Source: Phycisphaerales bacterium UBA7800
Lineage (GTDB): Bacteria; Planctomycetota; Phycisphaerae; Phycisphaerales; Phycisphaeraceae
NCBI GenBank assembly: GCA_002480565.1
Contig: DLCK01000058.1
Coordinates: forward strand, 7,070 to 71,069
Direction of reading: 5' to 3'
Length of the DNA: 64,000 bases
The notes under the pieces are model-generated. The model made no database searches. It saw only the letters and a list, made by a program, of their open reading frames with translations, and was not told the DNA's origin. Position 1 is the stretch's first letter. Each line of letters begins with the position of its first letter. Made by a program: the position numbers and the translations under genes. This document shows positions 1 to 8,561 of this stretch, one piece after another.

Positions 1-1025
1 TGACTTGGGAATATGAATGCTCCGCAAAGATCACCTTTGATGCGTTGCAGGTCCAGGAGCATGGTAAAGTCTTCGACTGCAGTATCCCGATCCTGCACAT
101 GGAACTGAACTGTCTGGCCGACTCTTAAGCGTGAATCATTGATAGCAATGACACCTGCTTCATCGTCATAACCGACGACTTTACGGACGAGAAAATCGCC
201 ACGCCCAAAACGTGATTGATATTCGTTGATAACTCTGCCGACGAGTACGCCATTGGATTTAACCAGATTGCGTTCCAAGGGGCCCAGCGTGTCGATGATT
301 TCGTTGAGTGCTTTGATTGCAGGTTTGCCCCCAAGTTCATGAATGACATGCTTGTCCGTTCGGGTGACAACCATGGGTTTGCCAATGGGGCGAGCGCCTT
401 GACTGAGTGTACAGTTCACAGCGATATTGCCCGTCAGTGTGATGCCTATGGCACCATCAAACCAGTACTGATCGTTTAGGATAAAACGATTGGTGCCTGG
501 CGCATCTCCACTACTTGCCATCCCACCGATGACAGGCATGTCGGGCGCAACAAGTTTCAAAGCAGGTAAAAAGCTCACCATCGGCGTGCTGAATGGATCA
601 GCCAGGAGCACCATACACTTTGGATCATCAAGCGGATCGGAGATGATCTGCTGAGTGAGAAATTCGGTGTCGTTGAGAACCTGCCCCCACTCTCCGGGAT
701 GAAAGCGTACGGGTTTGATTTGCACACCAGGTAATGTCGCTGCGATAACACTCAGACCAGGCCCATCCTGAATCTGCGTTTGCATCCCCAGAACTGATGT
801 CCCTGCACAGCCCAAAATCACATTGGGTCTAAGTGCCTTTTGCAATTGCTTGGCCATGCTCTGAAAGTGGTCCACATGGTCAGTCGTTACAAACATCATA
901 ACCAGATCAAACGGCTGGCCAACACGTGAACTTAATCTGGACAGGACATGCTCCACGGCTTTGGCCGGATCAGGCGAATCGCTTATAGCAGAGAAAAACT
1001 GCATTTGTTCCAAAGGCTGGGGCAT
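1..1025 (-). CDS. FIST domain signal-transduction protein (partial, C-terminus off the left edge)
   Basis: Reading the minus strand from an ATG at 1025 gives an uninterrupted frame of 341 codons that is still open at base 1. The translation has the FIST_N pattern: an N-terminal helix, then strands ending in LGCAGTSVLG, later VIGGMASSG and a segment reading YWFDGAIGITLTG. It continues into a FIST_C-like half with KPAIKALNEIID and GRGDFLVRKVVGYD. FIST proteins are cytoplasmic sensory proteins, often thought to bind small ligands and found alone or fused to kinases or chemotaxis modules. The C-terminal end, including any fused output domain, lies outside the window. A TAA lies eight codons upstream in the same frame; a GTG five codons upstream is the only alternative start. 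The family call is fairly sure; the ligand is unknown. Confidence 0.8.
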   Translation of the reverse strand, partial: MPQPLEQMQFFSAISDSPDPAKAVEHVLSRLSSRVGQPFDLVMMFVTTDHVDHFQSMAKQLQKALRPNVILGCAGTSVLGMQTQIQDGPGLSVIAATLPGVQIKPVRFHPGEWGQVLNDTEFLTQQIISDPLDDPKCMVLLADPFSTPMVSFLPALKLVAPDMPVIGGMASSGDAPGTNRFILNDQYWFDGAIGITLTGNIAVNCTLSQGARPIGKPMVVTRTDKHVIHELGGKPAIKALNEIIDTLGPLERNLVKSNGVLVGRVINEYQSRFGRGDFLVRKVVGYDDEAGVIAINDSRLRVGQTVQFHVQDRDTAVEDFTMLLDLQRIKGDLCGAFIFPS

Positions 1026-1418
1026 GGCGGATACTTTCACGTATTATTGTTATTGCAATGTGAGCAATCCACATCATTTACAGATTATCTGTCTATAAAA
1101 TAACAGCACCGCGCAATGCTGCAACGGTGCTGGTGGGAAGAGAGAGCAAATTTAAGTATCAACACTATAGCGAATCCTCAGCATAAACTCAAGTATAAGA
1201 AGAGCAGAACACTTAATTTTAACGTCAGCTTGTTGATACTATTTTTAGAATCAACGACCGATTCATTTTAGTTCCAGCGATTGAACACGCCGCAATCGTA
1301 CCGAAACGAAATAGACGAATAGGCATTTCAACCCGTTGATTCACAATCTTCCCACGGGTAGACTGTCTGGTCAACGAATACAAGATCGACAGACATACAC
1401 TAAGAAGGATTCAAGGGC
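1026..1418. other. Intergenic region between divergent FIST and oxidoreductase genes
   Basis: This 393-base stretch is A+T rich and holds no convincing gene. It must carry the promoters of both divergent genes. An inverted repeat of eight bases (CAGCACCG at 1104-1111, CGGTGCTG at 1125-1132) lies in the leader of the FIST gene. Read on the minus strand it is followed by TTATTTTATA, so it could act as a weak terminator or attenuator there. That role is a guess. Confidence 0.5.
1336..1364 (+). promoter_or_regulatory. Candidate sigma-70 type promoter of the Gfo/Idh/MocA gene
   Basis: TTGATT (1336-1341) is separated by 17 bases from TAGACT (1359-1364). This would give a leader of about 48 bases before the ATG at 1419. 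It is a sequence match only. Confidence 0.35.
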
Positions 1419-2543
1419 ATGAAGGAAGTCCGATACGGGGTCATTGGCGTTGGGGGAATGGGACGTGGTCACATCAACATGTTCAAGGAAGTCAAGGGCC
1501 TGAAATTCACAGCCATTGCAGATCAAGTACAGGAAAATATCGACAAGGTCCTGGAAGATCATCCTGACGTGAAGGTCTTTAAGTCAGCCGAGGACTTGGT
1601 CGGTAGCGGTGAATGTGATGCTATCCTCATTGCCACGCCCCACTACTTCCACCCGGAATTGGCGATTCTAGGCTTGGAAAATGGCTTGCATGTGTTGGTT
1701 GAAAAACCGGTCGCCGTGACAACCAAAGCAGCGGCACAAATGAACGAAGTCGCGGCAAAGCATCCGGATCTGATTTTCAGCGCGATGTTCCAAATGCGTA
1801 CCAATCCAAAGTGGGCCAAGATCAAGCAGATTATCGATGCGGGTATGCTCGGGGAGATTCGTCGAATCCATTGGACCGCTACCAAGTGGTATCGACCGCA
1901 AGCCTACTACGCTTCAGGCGGATGGCGAGCGACATGGAAAGGTGAAGGCGGCGGCGTACTGCTCAACCAATGCCCACACAACATCGACCTGCTTTACTGG
2001 TTAATGGGATCACCCTCCACGGTCAGTGCCCATTTATCCCTCGGTAAACATCACGATATTGAAGTCGAAGACGAAGTGGTTGCCACGCTGACCTATCCCA
2101 ATGGCGCAGTAGGCGTCTTCATTGCATCAACCTCAGAACTTCCTGGCACAGACTACACCGAGATTGTCGGAGACAAAGGCAAGATCACCACTTCCTCGGA
2201 ACCCAATGACCAATTCATATGGGAAGATTTTGGCAAGTCCATTCGAACACTCACCTATGAAGCCAAAGAAGCCTGGCCGAAAATCGATACAGTCAAAAGC
2301 GTAGTCACTGCAGGTGGTGATGCCAAGCATACTCACATTCACCAAAACTTTGTCAATGCAATTCTTCATGGCGAAGAACTCTTTGCACCAGCGACAGAAG
2401 GTATCTATTCCGTGGAAATTGCCAATGCCATGATCATGGCAGGTATCCAAGGTAAGACCGTTGATCTGCCTTTGGATCAGGATGCATACGAAGACCTGTT
2501 GACAAAACTCATCACAGAATCGGATGCCAAAAAGAATTCATAA
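1419..2543 (+). CDS. Gfo/Idh/MocA family NAD(P)-dependent oxidoreductase
   Basis: The 374-residue protein starts with a Rossmann nucleotide-binding motif (YGVIGVGGMGRGH, residues 5-17). The family signature VEKPVAVT follows near residue 95, where the lysine is the conserved catalytic residue. Downstream, GGGVLLNQCPHNIDLLYWL carries the conserved H-x2-D of the substrate domain near residue 190. Such enzymes oxidise or reduce sugars, inositols or related polyols in the cytoplasm, and planctomycetes carry many paralogues. The ATG is preceded by AAGGA about 10 bases upstream. The gene stands alone, with its own candidate promoter and a strong bidirectional terminator behind it. The substrate cannot be told from sequence. 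Confidence 0.9.
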   Translation: MKEVRYGVIGVGGMGRGHINMFKEVKGLKFTAIADQVQENIDKVLEDHPDVKVFKSAEDLVGSGECDAILIATPHYFHPELAILGLENGLHVLVEKPVAVTTKAAAQMNEVAAKHPDLIFSAMFQMRTNPKWAKIKQIIDAGMLGEIRRIHWTATKWYRPQAYYASGGWRATWKGEGGGVLLNQCPHNIDLLYWLMGSPSTVSAHLSLGKHHDIEVEDEVVATLTYPNGAVGVFIASTSELPGTDYTEIVGDKGKITTSSEPNDQFIWEDFGKSIRTLTYEAKEAWPKIDTVKSVVTAGGDAKHTHIHQNFVNAILHGEELFAPATEGIYSVEIANAMIMAGIQGKTVDLPLDQDAYEDLLTKLITESDAKKNS

Positions 2544-2573
2544 TTCAAGAATCTAAAATTTTGTATATCAATT

Positions 2574-2605
2574 AAAAACGGGAAGCAGGCACGCTTCCCG
2601 TTTTT
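2574..2605. terminator. Bidirectional rho-independent terminator
   Basis: AAAAACGGGAAGC (2574-2586) and GCTTCCCGTTTTT (2593-2605) form a 13-bp perfect stem with a 6-base loop. The A/T ends supply a U-run on both strands. It sits between the convergent oxidoreductase and cheV genes and can serve both. Confidence 0.85.
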
Positions 2606-2630
2606 AATTAGGAGAACTTGGCAAAAGTTC

Positions 2631-3584
2631 TTAAGCAGCTTTGAGTAATTGATCGACAGTTTGGATTAACCCCACAGTATCGGCTTTGGAGACATTCGCA
2701 TCAGCGTTAACAGATTTGCATTTGGCTGACATCGCTTCATTGACCAGTGATGAAAAGATGATCACAGGGATATCAATCCCCAGTTCAGACTTGACGCGCT
2801 TGCATAGCGTCAACCCATCCATCTGGGGCATTTCAATGTCAGTGATAATCAAATCAAGAAAGTCAGAGACCGGGCGATTCTGTTCTTCTGCCATCTGCTT
2901 GATGGACTGAATACGAGCAAAGGCGCTGCCACCGTTGTCGCAGGATGAGACCTGCGTAAATCCAGCAGAACCCAATGTATCAAGCACAACAGCCTGAACT
3001 GTCACGGAATCTTCTGCAAGCAGCAGGTGGACTTCTTCAGGATTTTTTCGCATTTCAGCCAGATCGCGATGATCCTTTTGAATCTCAGCAGACTTGACGG
3101 TTGGCGTAATTTCGCCATTGACATGCTCAAGATCGACTAGCAAAATATCGTGATTATCAATCGTGACCGTTGAATTAATGGGTGCCTGAAACTGTCCCAG
3201 AAAACTGCCTGCCGGCTGCATTTGGTTCCAGTTCACACGATGGATTCGATTCACACCATCAACAAGAAACCCATTGACCGAACCATTAAACTCGGTAACA
3301 AGCACGATACGTGTCGTGTCATCATCTTGCTCTTTTGCAGGATTACCTAAGGCAAGATTCAGGTCAATCAAAGGGATCGAATGTCCTTGCCAAAGAAGAG
3401 TGCCAAGGATGAATTGATGTGCACCAACCATCCGCGTTACCAACTTATTGTGGTACGGCATGAGTTGGCGTATTTTGGCGACATTCACACCAAAACGCTG
3501 GCCCTGGAGATAAAACTCCAGCAATTCCATTTCATTGGTCCCGGATTCAAGGAGAATCCCCTGCTGATTGATAGCTTGTGACAT
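2631..3584 (-). CDS. cheV: CheV-type chemotaxis coupling protein (CheW-like plus receiver domain)
   Basis: Residues about 20-165 form a CheW-like scaffold domain (LEFYLQGQRFGVNVAKIRQL, then a segment with PLIDLNLALG). Residues about 185-317 are a response-regulator receiver. The receiver keeps the acidic pair in LLLAEDS, the phospho-acceptor aspartate in LIITDIEMPQMDG, and the conserved lysine in NVSKAD. CheV couples chemoreceptors to CheA, and phosphorylation of its receiver tunes the coupling. The length of 317 residues is normal for the family. The ATG is preceded by AAAGGG. No other chemotaxis genes are next to it, so it acts on a system encoded elsewhere. Confidence 0.9.
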   Translation of the reverse strand: MSQAINQQGILLESGTNEMELLEFYLQGQRFGVNVAKIRQLMPYHNKLVTRMVGAHQFILGTLLWQGHSIPLIDLNLALGNPAKEQDDDTTRIVLVTEFNGSVNGFLVDGVNRIHRVNWNQMQPAGSFLGQFQAPINSTVTIDNHDILLVDLEHVNGEITPTVKSAEIQKDHRDLAEMRKNPEEVHLLLAEDSVTVQAVVLDTLGSAGFTQVSSCDNGGSAFARIQSIKQMAEEQNRPVSDFLDLIITDIEMPQMDGLTLCKRVKSELGIDIPVIIFSSLVNEAMSAKCKSVNADANVSKADTVGLIQTVDQLLKAA

Positions 3585-3709
3585 ATGACCCTTTCAGGCC
3601 CAAACCCCACTTTCCCTATCGGCTATGGACATATACGGACTGAAATCAATGTGGAAAAAATTGATCCATGTCCGATACTTTTTTACTTGGGTTTGTATTG
3701 AATGACAGC

Positions 3710-4537
3710 TCAGGATTCATCAGGATCAGCATAAACTGAAGCTGGATCCATCTGCAGATAGTATTTGAGAATTGAAGAAAGGATATACATCGGGATCGTG
3801 TCCAATAATGCAGCGATGGCTTTGAATGCGTAACCTGCAAGGATGAAACTTACCACAAGTTGGAAGACCACGGACTGATTTTCATTAATTGGCAAACCCG
3901 CCCCACTGTCAGGATCAAAGACATTGAATGTGAAATAGGTAATCAGAATCACAGCCACAGTATCAACAAGTTGGCTGATCATCGTTGAGCCATTGTTGCG
4001 AAGCCAAAGATGCTTGCCTTTGGTCAGCTTCATCCAGAAGTGGTAGAGATAGACATCGACATATTGGGCTGCAAGGTAAGCAACCATTGATGCGCCAACT
4101 GCCGCCAGGGTCATCTTGCGTATTTCGTAGAACACCGGCAACCGGCCAGCTGCATCACGGATCATTTGCCCCTGTTCGTTGTACTGCTCCCAACCAGGCA
4201 ACATCCCTCCAAGAAGCAGAATCGCCACGACCCACAGGTTGAGGATCAGGCCAACGAACACCACCCAATTGGCACGACTTCGCCCGTAGAACTCACTGAT
4301 GAGATCCGTACACAAAAACGTCAACGGATAAGGCAATACGCCAATGGCGACGGCAAAAACCAGACTCCATTGATCAGGTTGGTCTTTGTAAAAAACGATC
4401 TCATACAACTTGATAAATCGGCTGATCCCAAGAATATTGAGCATGGTCAATGTGCCAAGGAACAAACCCGCCAGGACTAAAAAGACACGTTCGCGACGTT
4501 CAATAATATGGGGCAGAGCTGGAAATTTTTCGTGCAT
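3710..4537 (-). CDS. yhhQ: Queuosine precursor transporter, YhhQ/VUT family (COG1738)
   Basis: The 275-residue integral membrane protein has about six hydrophobic segments. The family hallmark is visible near residues 75-92 (PYPLTFLCTDLISEFYGR), together with a later ISQLVDTVAVI segment, which is the conserved Q-x2-D-T of the transporter. YhhQ homologues import queuine or preQ1-type precursors across the inner membrane for tRNA modification. The start ATG at 4537 fits the family N-terminus. It lies downstream of nothing on its own strand and upstream of cheV with a 125-base gap, so the two may or may not be co-transcribed. The family is clear; the exact precursor is inferred. Confidence 0.85.
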   Translation of the reverse strand: MHEKFPALPHIIERRERVFLVLAGLFLGTLTMLNILGISRFIKLYEIVFYKDQPDQWSLVFAVAIGVLPYPLTFLCTDLISEFYGRSRANWVVFVGLILNLWVVAILLLGGMLPGWEQYNEQGQMIRDAAGRLPVFYEIRKMTLAAVGASMVAYLAAQYVDVYLYHFWMKLTKGKHLWLRNNGSTMISQLVDTVAVILITYFTFNVFDPDSGAGLPINENQSVVFQLVVSFILAGYAFKAIAALLDTIPMYILSSILKYYLQMDPASVYADPDES

Positions 4538-4737
4538 GAGGTTTATCTATCAGTGTTTGTAAAGGTAGTGCTTCAAACGTTTCAGAGGATCATAACGGTA
4601 AAATTCAACGTTGTGAATTGTCTTTTTGTGAATATCAGCCAACTGCAACTTCGCTTGACGGTGATACGGTAGGTATAATACCTGCGGGTACGTCAGATGT
4701 TGACGCCCTCCGCCACGCGTGTCAGACTGGATATGTC

Positions 4738-5136
4738 ATGAGTTCAGAACCTTCAATTTACGAGATCGCCCAACAGACCCGATATCCGGTGGATGCGTTT
4801 ATTTTCATCCAGCGCGGGTTGGATTTCACAGTCCGTCGGATTCATGGCGATGTCCCTAAGGATCTGGACCCTGAGGACGATTCGACCAATCGTCACGTGT
4901 CCGGCCAGGAGCTATGCGAAGGACTTCGTGAATTTGCCATCTCCCAATATGGCTTGATGGCTCGCACGGTGTTGCGTCGTTTCAAGATTTATGCAACCGA
5001 AGACTTTGGTCATTTGGTTTTTGCCATGGTCGATGCGGGAGCGATGCGAAAGACAGAAGAAGATTCCATTGCTGATTTCGTGGATGTCTATGATTTTTCC
5101 GACGCCTTTGGCAGTGAACTGCAACTTAGCCAGTAA
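4738..5136 (+). CDS. Minf_1886 family protein of unknown function
   Basis: The 132-residue protein matches a small cytoplasmic family common in Planctomycetes and Verrucomicrobia. Recognisable pieces are RYPVDAFIFIQRGLDFTVRR, HVSGQELCEGLREFA, YGLMARTVL and TEDFGHLVFAMVDAGAM, followed by TEEDSIADFVDVYDF. I chose the ATG at 4738 because family members begin a few residues before IYEIAQQTRYP. The reading frame is open to a TTG at 4618, but those extra 40 residues are unlike the family. No enzyme motif is visible. Its function is not known to me. Confidence 0.8.
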   Translation: MSSEPSIYEIAQQTRYPVDAFIFIQRGLDFTVRRIHGDVPKDLDPEDDSTNRHVSGQELCEGLREFAISQYGLMARTVLRRFKIYATEDFGHLVFAMVDAGAMRKTEEDSIADFVDVYDFSDAFGSELQLSQ

Positions 5137-5196
5137 TCACCACCTGATCCGCAATATCGCCTATAATCCCGGAGACATAACTCCGGAGACTGTTGC

Positions 5197-6582
5197 ATGT
5201 CCGATCAGAAATCATCCAAGCCATCCGATATCACAACGACACACCTTTGGGATTACTGCTGGGTCAGAGACCTGCTATTTATCCTTGCTGTTCTAACCGT
5301 TCTGTGGATGGCCTACAGTATCCGCAGCATTACTGCTCCCATTCTCATCGGTTTTGGTTTTGCTTATGTCTTTAATCCGTTTGTCACCTGGGCCAACCAT
5401 AAAATCAAATGGCCGCGTTGGCTCATCACTTTGCTGATCCTGCTTTTTGCTTATGTGGGGTTGGCCAGCATGTTCATCTATGTTATCCCTCAAGCCTACA
5501 GTCAGGGACAACAGCTTGTTCAGACTGTACGTACAGCGGTGAATCAAAACGCTGAGAAGATTGACCCCTTCTACCGACTGGTTCTCAAACAATTCCCGTC
5601 ACTTAATGACACGCTTGAACCCGATGACGCGTCAGAACAAACCCAATCAGATCAAACCAAGTCAGACAAAACTCAAACCTCATCCACTCAATCCCAAACT
5701 GATCAAGAACAGGAAAAACAAGCTCAAGTAGTGTCCGCAGTCGTCGAAGAATTAGCCAAATCTGATTCTCCCCAAAGCAAGACAACTGCTGACAAAGCTA
5801 CTTCAACTGAAAGTCAAGATTCAACCGATCCTGATTTGCAAAAAAGCCTCAAGGATTTGAATCTGAATTATTCGATGATGGGCCGGATCATCATGCGCGT
5901 TTTCAATGTCGGCGTAGGAGCTGTCGGTTCAGCATTTAATCTGGCTTCCTACCTTGCTTTGCTGTTGGTGATTATCAGCTTCTGTTTCTTCTTTTTCAGT
6001 TGGAAACTCGGGCCAATCCTTGAATGGTTCAAGCCACTGATCCCATTGGATGTCCGTGAACGCACGTTGCATATCCTTGGCGAAATCGACAAAAGCACCA
6101 ACGCCTTTATCCGCGGACGCATTGTCCAGTCACTGGTAATGAGCGTAATTTTAAGTATCGGCTGGTTTTTTGCAGGTGTCCCATCATGGTTGTTAATGGG
6201 TATTCTCTGCGGCTTCCTGAATCTGATTCCCTTTGCAGCGGCCTTTGGTTTTCTTGCAGCATTGGCTTTGACTTTGATGAGTGTCACAGGTGGTGATGTG
6301 GACTTCACATGGGGCCTAGTCATCTGGCCAACCGTGGTTTACGCCATCGCTCAATTGGCTGACGGCTGGATCGTCGAACCCCTTGTTCAAGGCAAGGCCA
6401 CGAATCTCGACCCCTTGACGGTCATGCTCGCCGTGATCATCGGCGGCGCCTTGATGGGCTTGCTAGGCATGTTACTGGCCATCCCCCTAGCATCGAGCAT
6501 TAAAATCCTGGGCCGCGAATGGCTCGTCCCTGAACTCAAAGCCTATGCAGAGAGTCGAAAGCCGGATAAGTTGTCCAAGTGA
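5197..6582 (+). CDS. AI-2E family transporter (PerM/YdiK-like) with a long hydrophilic insertion
   Basis: The 461-residue protein has an N-terminal pair of membrane helices (about residues 27-95), an amphipathic segment, then the C-terminal membrane bundle typical of AI-2E/PerM permeases. The bundle includes FIRGRIVQSLVMSVILSIGWF, GFLNLIPFAAAFGFL and a late DPLTVMLAVIIGGALMG motif. Between residues about 140 and 225 lies a low-complexity Gln/Ser/Thr/Asp/Lys-rich insertion, placed in the periplasmic or cytoplasmic domain that precedes the C-terminal bundle. Members of this family export small solutes; despite the name, few have been shown to move autoinducer-2. The gene stands alone. Upstream, CCGGAGAC and CTCCGGAGAC form a short direct repeat at about 5169-5190. 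Confidence 0.85.
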   Translation: MSDQKSSKPSDITTTHLWDYCWVRDLLFILAVLTVLWMAYSIRSITAPILIGFGFAYVFNPFVTWANHKIKWPRWLITLLILLFAYVGLASMFIYVIPQAYSQGQQLVQTVRTAVNQNAEKIDPFYRLVLKQFPSLNDTLEPDDASEQTQSDQTKSDKTQTSSTQSQTDQEQEKQAQVVSAVVEELAKSDSPQSKTTADKATSTESQDSTDPDLQKSLKDLNLNYSMMGRIIMRVFNVGVGAVGSAFNLASYLALLLVIISFCFFFFSWKLGPILEWFKPLIPLDVRERTLHILGEIDKSTNAFIRGRIVQSLVMSVILSIGWFFAGVPSWLLMGILCGFLNLIPFAAAFGFLAALALTLMSVTGGDVDFTWGLVIWPTVVYAIAQLADGWIVEPLVQGKATNLDPLTVMLAVIIGGALMGLLGMLLAIPLASSIKILGREWLVPELKAYAESRKPDKLSK

Positions 6583-6917
6583 TTTATCCATTTCGTATAA
6601 AATTTAGATTTGTACGAAAAAATCGACTCTTTGCCAAGTCTACATGTTAATCATGAGGATTAAAACAAATAGTTGATAAGCCATAAACAGACTGATTTAT
6701 TGAAAAATAAGTCTTGTACTCAAACAATAATCGGTAATAATAAAACTATACCCACCTGATACACAAACCTGCCTCTACAGATCACGTTTTATACAAATGA
6801 ACGGGATCAGAAAATGCACAAATGTTGACTGATGTCATTTGTATGATGTTATGTTGTCTGATGGAATGCTAATTGATACTTTTTTGAGAACTATCTAAAC
6901 GATGACCGGGAGTTATC
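6583..6917. other. A+T-rich intergenic region
   Basis: This 335-base stretch is strongly A+T rich and contains no gene I can support. It presumably holds the promoter for the STN-like cluster that follows. TTGACT at 6825 is a possible -35 element, but no good -10 stands at standard spacing. Confidence 0.4.
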
Positions 6918-8306
6918 ATGTCTAAAAAATTGTCTGTAATGTTCGTCTGTGTAATAATTTTTTCAGGTATCGCCAACGTCAGAGCCGGAGATAAAGTCAC
7001 CAAAGAACCTGTGGTAATTCAATCACAAACAAACATGTCGTCAGATTCCATTAGAGATATTTCTACTAATCTCAGCAAAGTGATTTCCGTCAGCTTTGAG
7101 GCCCAGAAACTCGAAGGTATTTTGGCTTACATAAACTCAGTGGCTGATATTCAAATGAATGTCAATTGGGTTCAGATGAAAAATGTCGGTGTTGAGCAAG
7201 ACATGCCAATTACCTTACACATGAAAAATGCGCCCGTCATAGAGGTACTGGGCATGGTCATGAAAAAGGCCTCGGAAAATAACGAACTTGATCCAATTGG
7301 CTATGACATTCAAAAAGCTATTGTCCATATCTCTACCCAAAGAAACCTTCTCAGAAACAATCAGCAGATCGTGGTGTATGACATTGGTGACATCATCGAG
7401 CGATTCACATCGTGTACAACCAATCAACAAGCCAAACTAGCCATCATGGATGAAAGGTTTAAAGAGATCAAGGAATTAGTCCGAACTCAAGTCGGTAAGC
7501 AGCATTATTGGACGGAATTCGGCGGTGATTGTGCTTTGGTTTCAAACTTTGGCAACAAACTCATCGTCAAGGCGCACGAGAGTATTCAAAAAGATATTAA
7601 GCAACTCCTCTTTGAACTTCGTGATAATCGGTCCGTCGGCCTTGTACCGATTCCCGTAGAGACGCCAAACAAGGTTGATCTGAAACTCAGACAGACCATA
7701 AAGTTGGATTTACATGCAGTAAAGCTCAAGGATGCCATGGCTAATCTTGCACAGATGATTGATGTGGTAATCGATATGGATTGGCGACAACTTACCAATG
7801 TAGGTGTTGAACCCGATCTGCCGATCACACTCACAATGAATCAAATTCCCGCAGCAGAAGCCTTGAGTTTAATCCTGGAACATGCCGAAGCCTACAATAC
7901 AAATGACCCTCTGTGGTATGACACTACTTCACACAACATCACCGTTTCCACCAAGCGTTGGTTGTTTCGCAATAATGCCATCATGGTTTCCTACGATGTC
8001 AGGAATTTGTTATTCATCCTTGAGCAAATGCCCAAAAATGAAAATCTCAACAAGCAACAAATTCATGAAAATTGCGTCAATCAAATTTACGATTTTATTC
8101 GCAAAAACATTGATCCCGATATGTGGTCCGGTCAACCCATGGGCACCGCCGATATCCGTGAACTTAACGGCCTGCTTCTTATCCGGGCACACAAAAGCAT
8201 GCACCGGCAGATCAGACAATTACTCGAAGCTGTCGCGTATCAGTATCCTGCTGACATCCCTACCGCTGCTGAGTGTAAGACCAAAGTCAATGAAGTAGAA
8301 AAATAG
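6918..8306 (+). CDS. Secreted protein with two tandem STN-like (secretin N-terminal-like) domains
   Basis: The 462-residue protein has a signal peptide (residues 1-23, ending near NVRAG). Two homologous halves follow. Residues about 50-200 and 265-405 both run: amphipathic helix (KLEGILAYINSVADIQMNV or KLKDAMANLAQMIDVVIDM), a conserved tryptophan, NVGVEQDMPITLHMKNAP or NVGVEPDLPITLTMNQIP, a helix, then a YDI/YDV-G/R-D/N-hydrophobic strand. This is the fold order of the short STN domain seen in secretins and TonB-dependent receptors. No secretin pore domain is present, so it is an exported periplasmic protein and not a channel. Its role is unknown. It heads a cluster with a related one-domain protein. 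Confidence 0.65.
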   Translation: MSKKLSVMFVCVIIFSGIANVRAGDKVTKEPVVIQSQTNMSSDSIRDISTNLSKVISVSFEAQKLEGILAYINSVADIQMNVNWVQMKNVGVEQDMPITLHMKNAPVIEVLGMVMKKASENNELDPIGYDIQKAIVHISTQRNLLRNNQQIVVYDIGDIIERFTSCTTNQQAKLAIMDERFKEIKELVRTQVGKQHYWTEFGGDCALVSNFGNKLIVKAHESIQKDIKQLLFELRDNRSVGLVPIPVETPNKVDLKLRQTIKLDLHAVKLKDAMANLAQMIDVVIDMDWRQLTNVGVEPDLPITLTMNQIPAAEALSLILEHAEAYNTNDPLWYDTTSHNITVSTKRWLFRNNAIMVSYDVRNLLFILEQMPKNENLNKQQIHENCVNQIYDFIRKNIDPDMWSGQPMGTADIRELNGLLLIRAHKSMHRQIRQLLEAVAYQYPADIPTAAECKTKVNEVEK

Positions 8307-8417
8307 AATTTTCATTGCCTATTGAAACATTTGATGCGAAAATACATGCAGTATACACGTGTATAAAATGTGACATTACTCAAAACCGCTCCATTCCAAT
8401 CCCAACGGATCGTAATC

Positions 8418-8537
8418 ATGAAATGGCTTCGATTATTGGTGATCCTCATGGCTGCAACAGCCAATCCTCAGTATCTGTTTATCCAGACAGAACTTAATCG
8501 ACAATGGTGGCAACGCTTCACCCAACAGCTTGCCTGA
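8418..8537 (+). CDS. Small ORF, 39 residues, hydrophobic N-terminus
   Basis: An ATG-to-TGA frame encodes 39 residues beginning MKWLRLLVILMAATAN. This is a charged start and a hydrophobic core like a short signal peptide or membrane anchor, followed by a polar Gln/Trp-rich tail. It lies between two STN-like genes on the same strand, 24 bases before the next start. The ribosome-binding site is weak (GGAT). It could be a real micro-protein, a translational leader for the next gene, or chance. Confidence 0.35.
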   Translation: MKWLRLLVILMAATANPQYLFIQTELNRQWWQRFTQQLA

Positions 8538-8561
8538 AACGGACTCCAAGGAGTTGACAAC

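Noticed and set aside
1104..1132. The CAGCACCG inverted repeat as a riboswitch
   Set aside because: It is a single simple hairpin; no conserved riboswitch core is recognisable.
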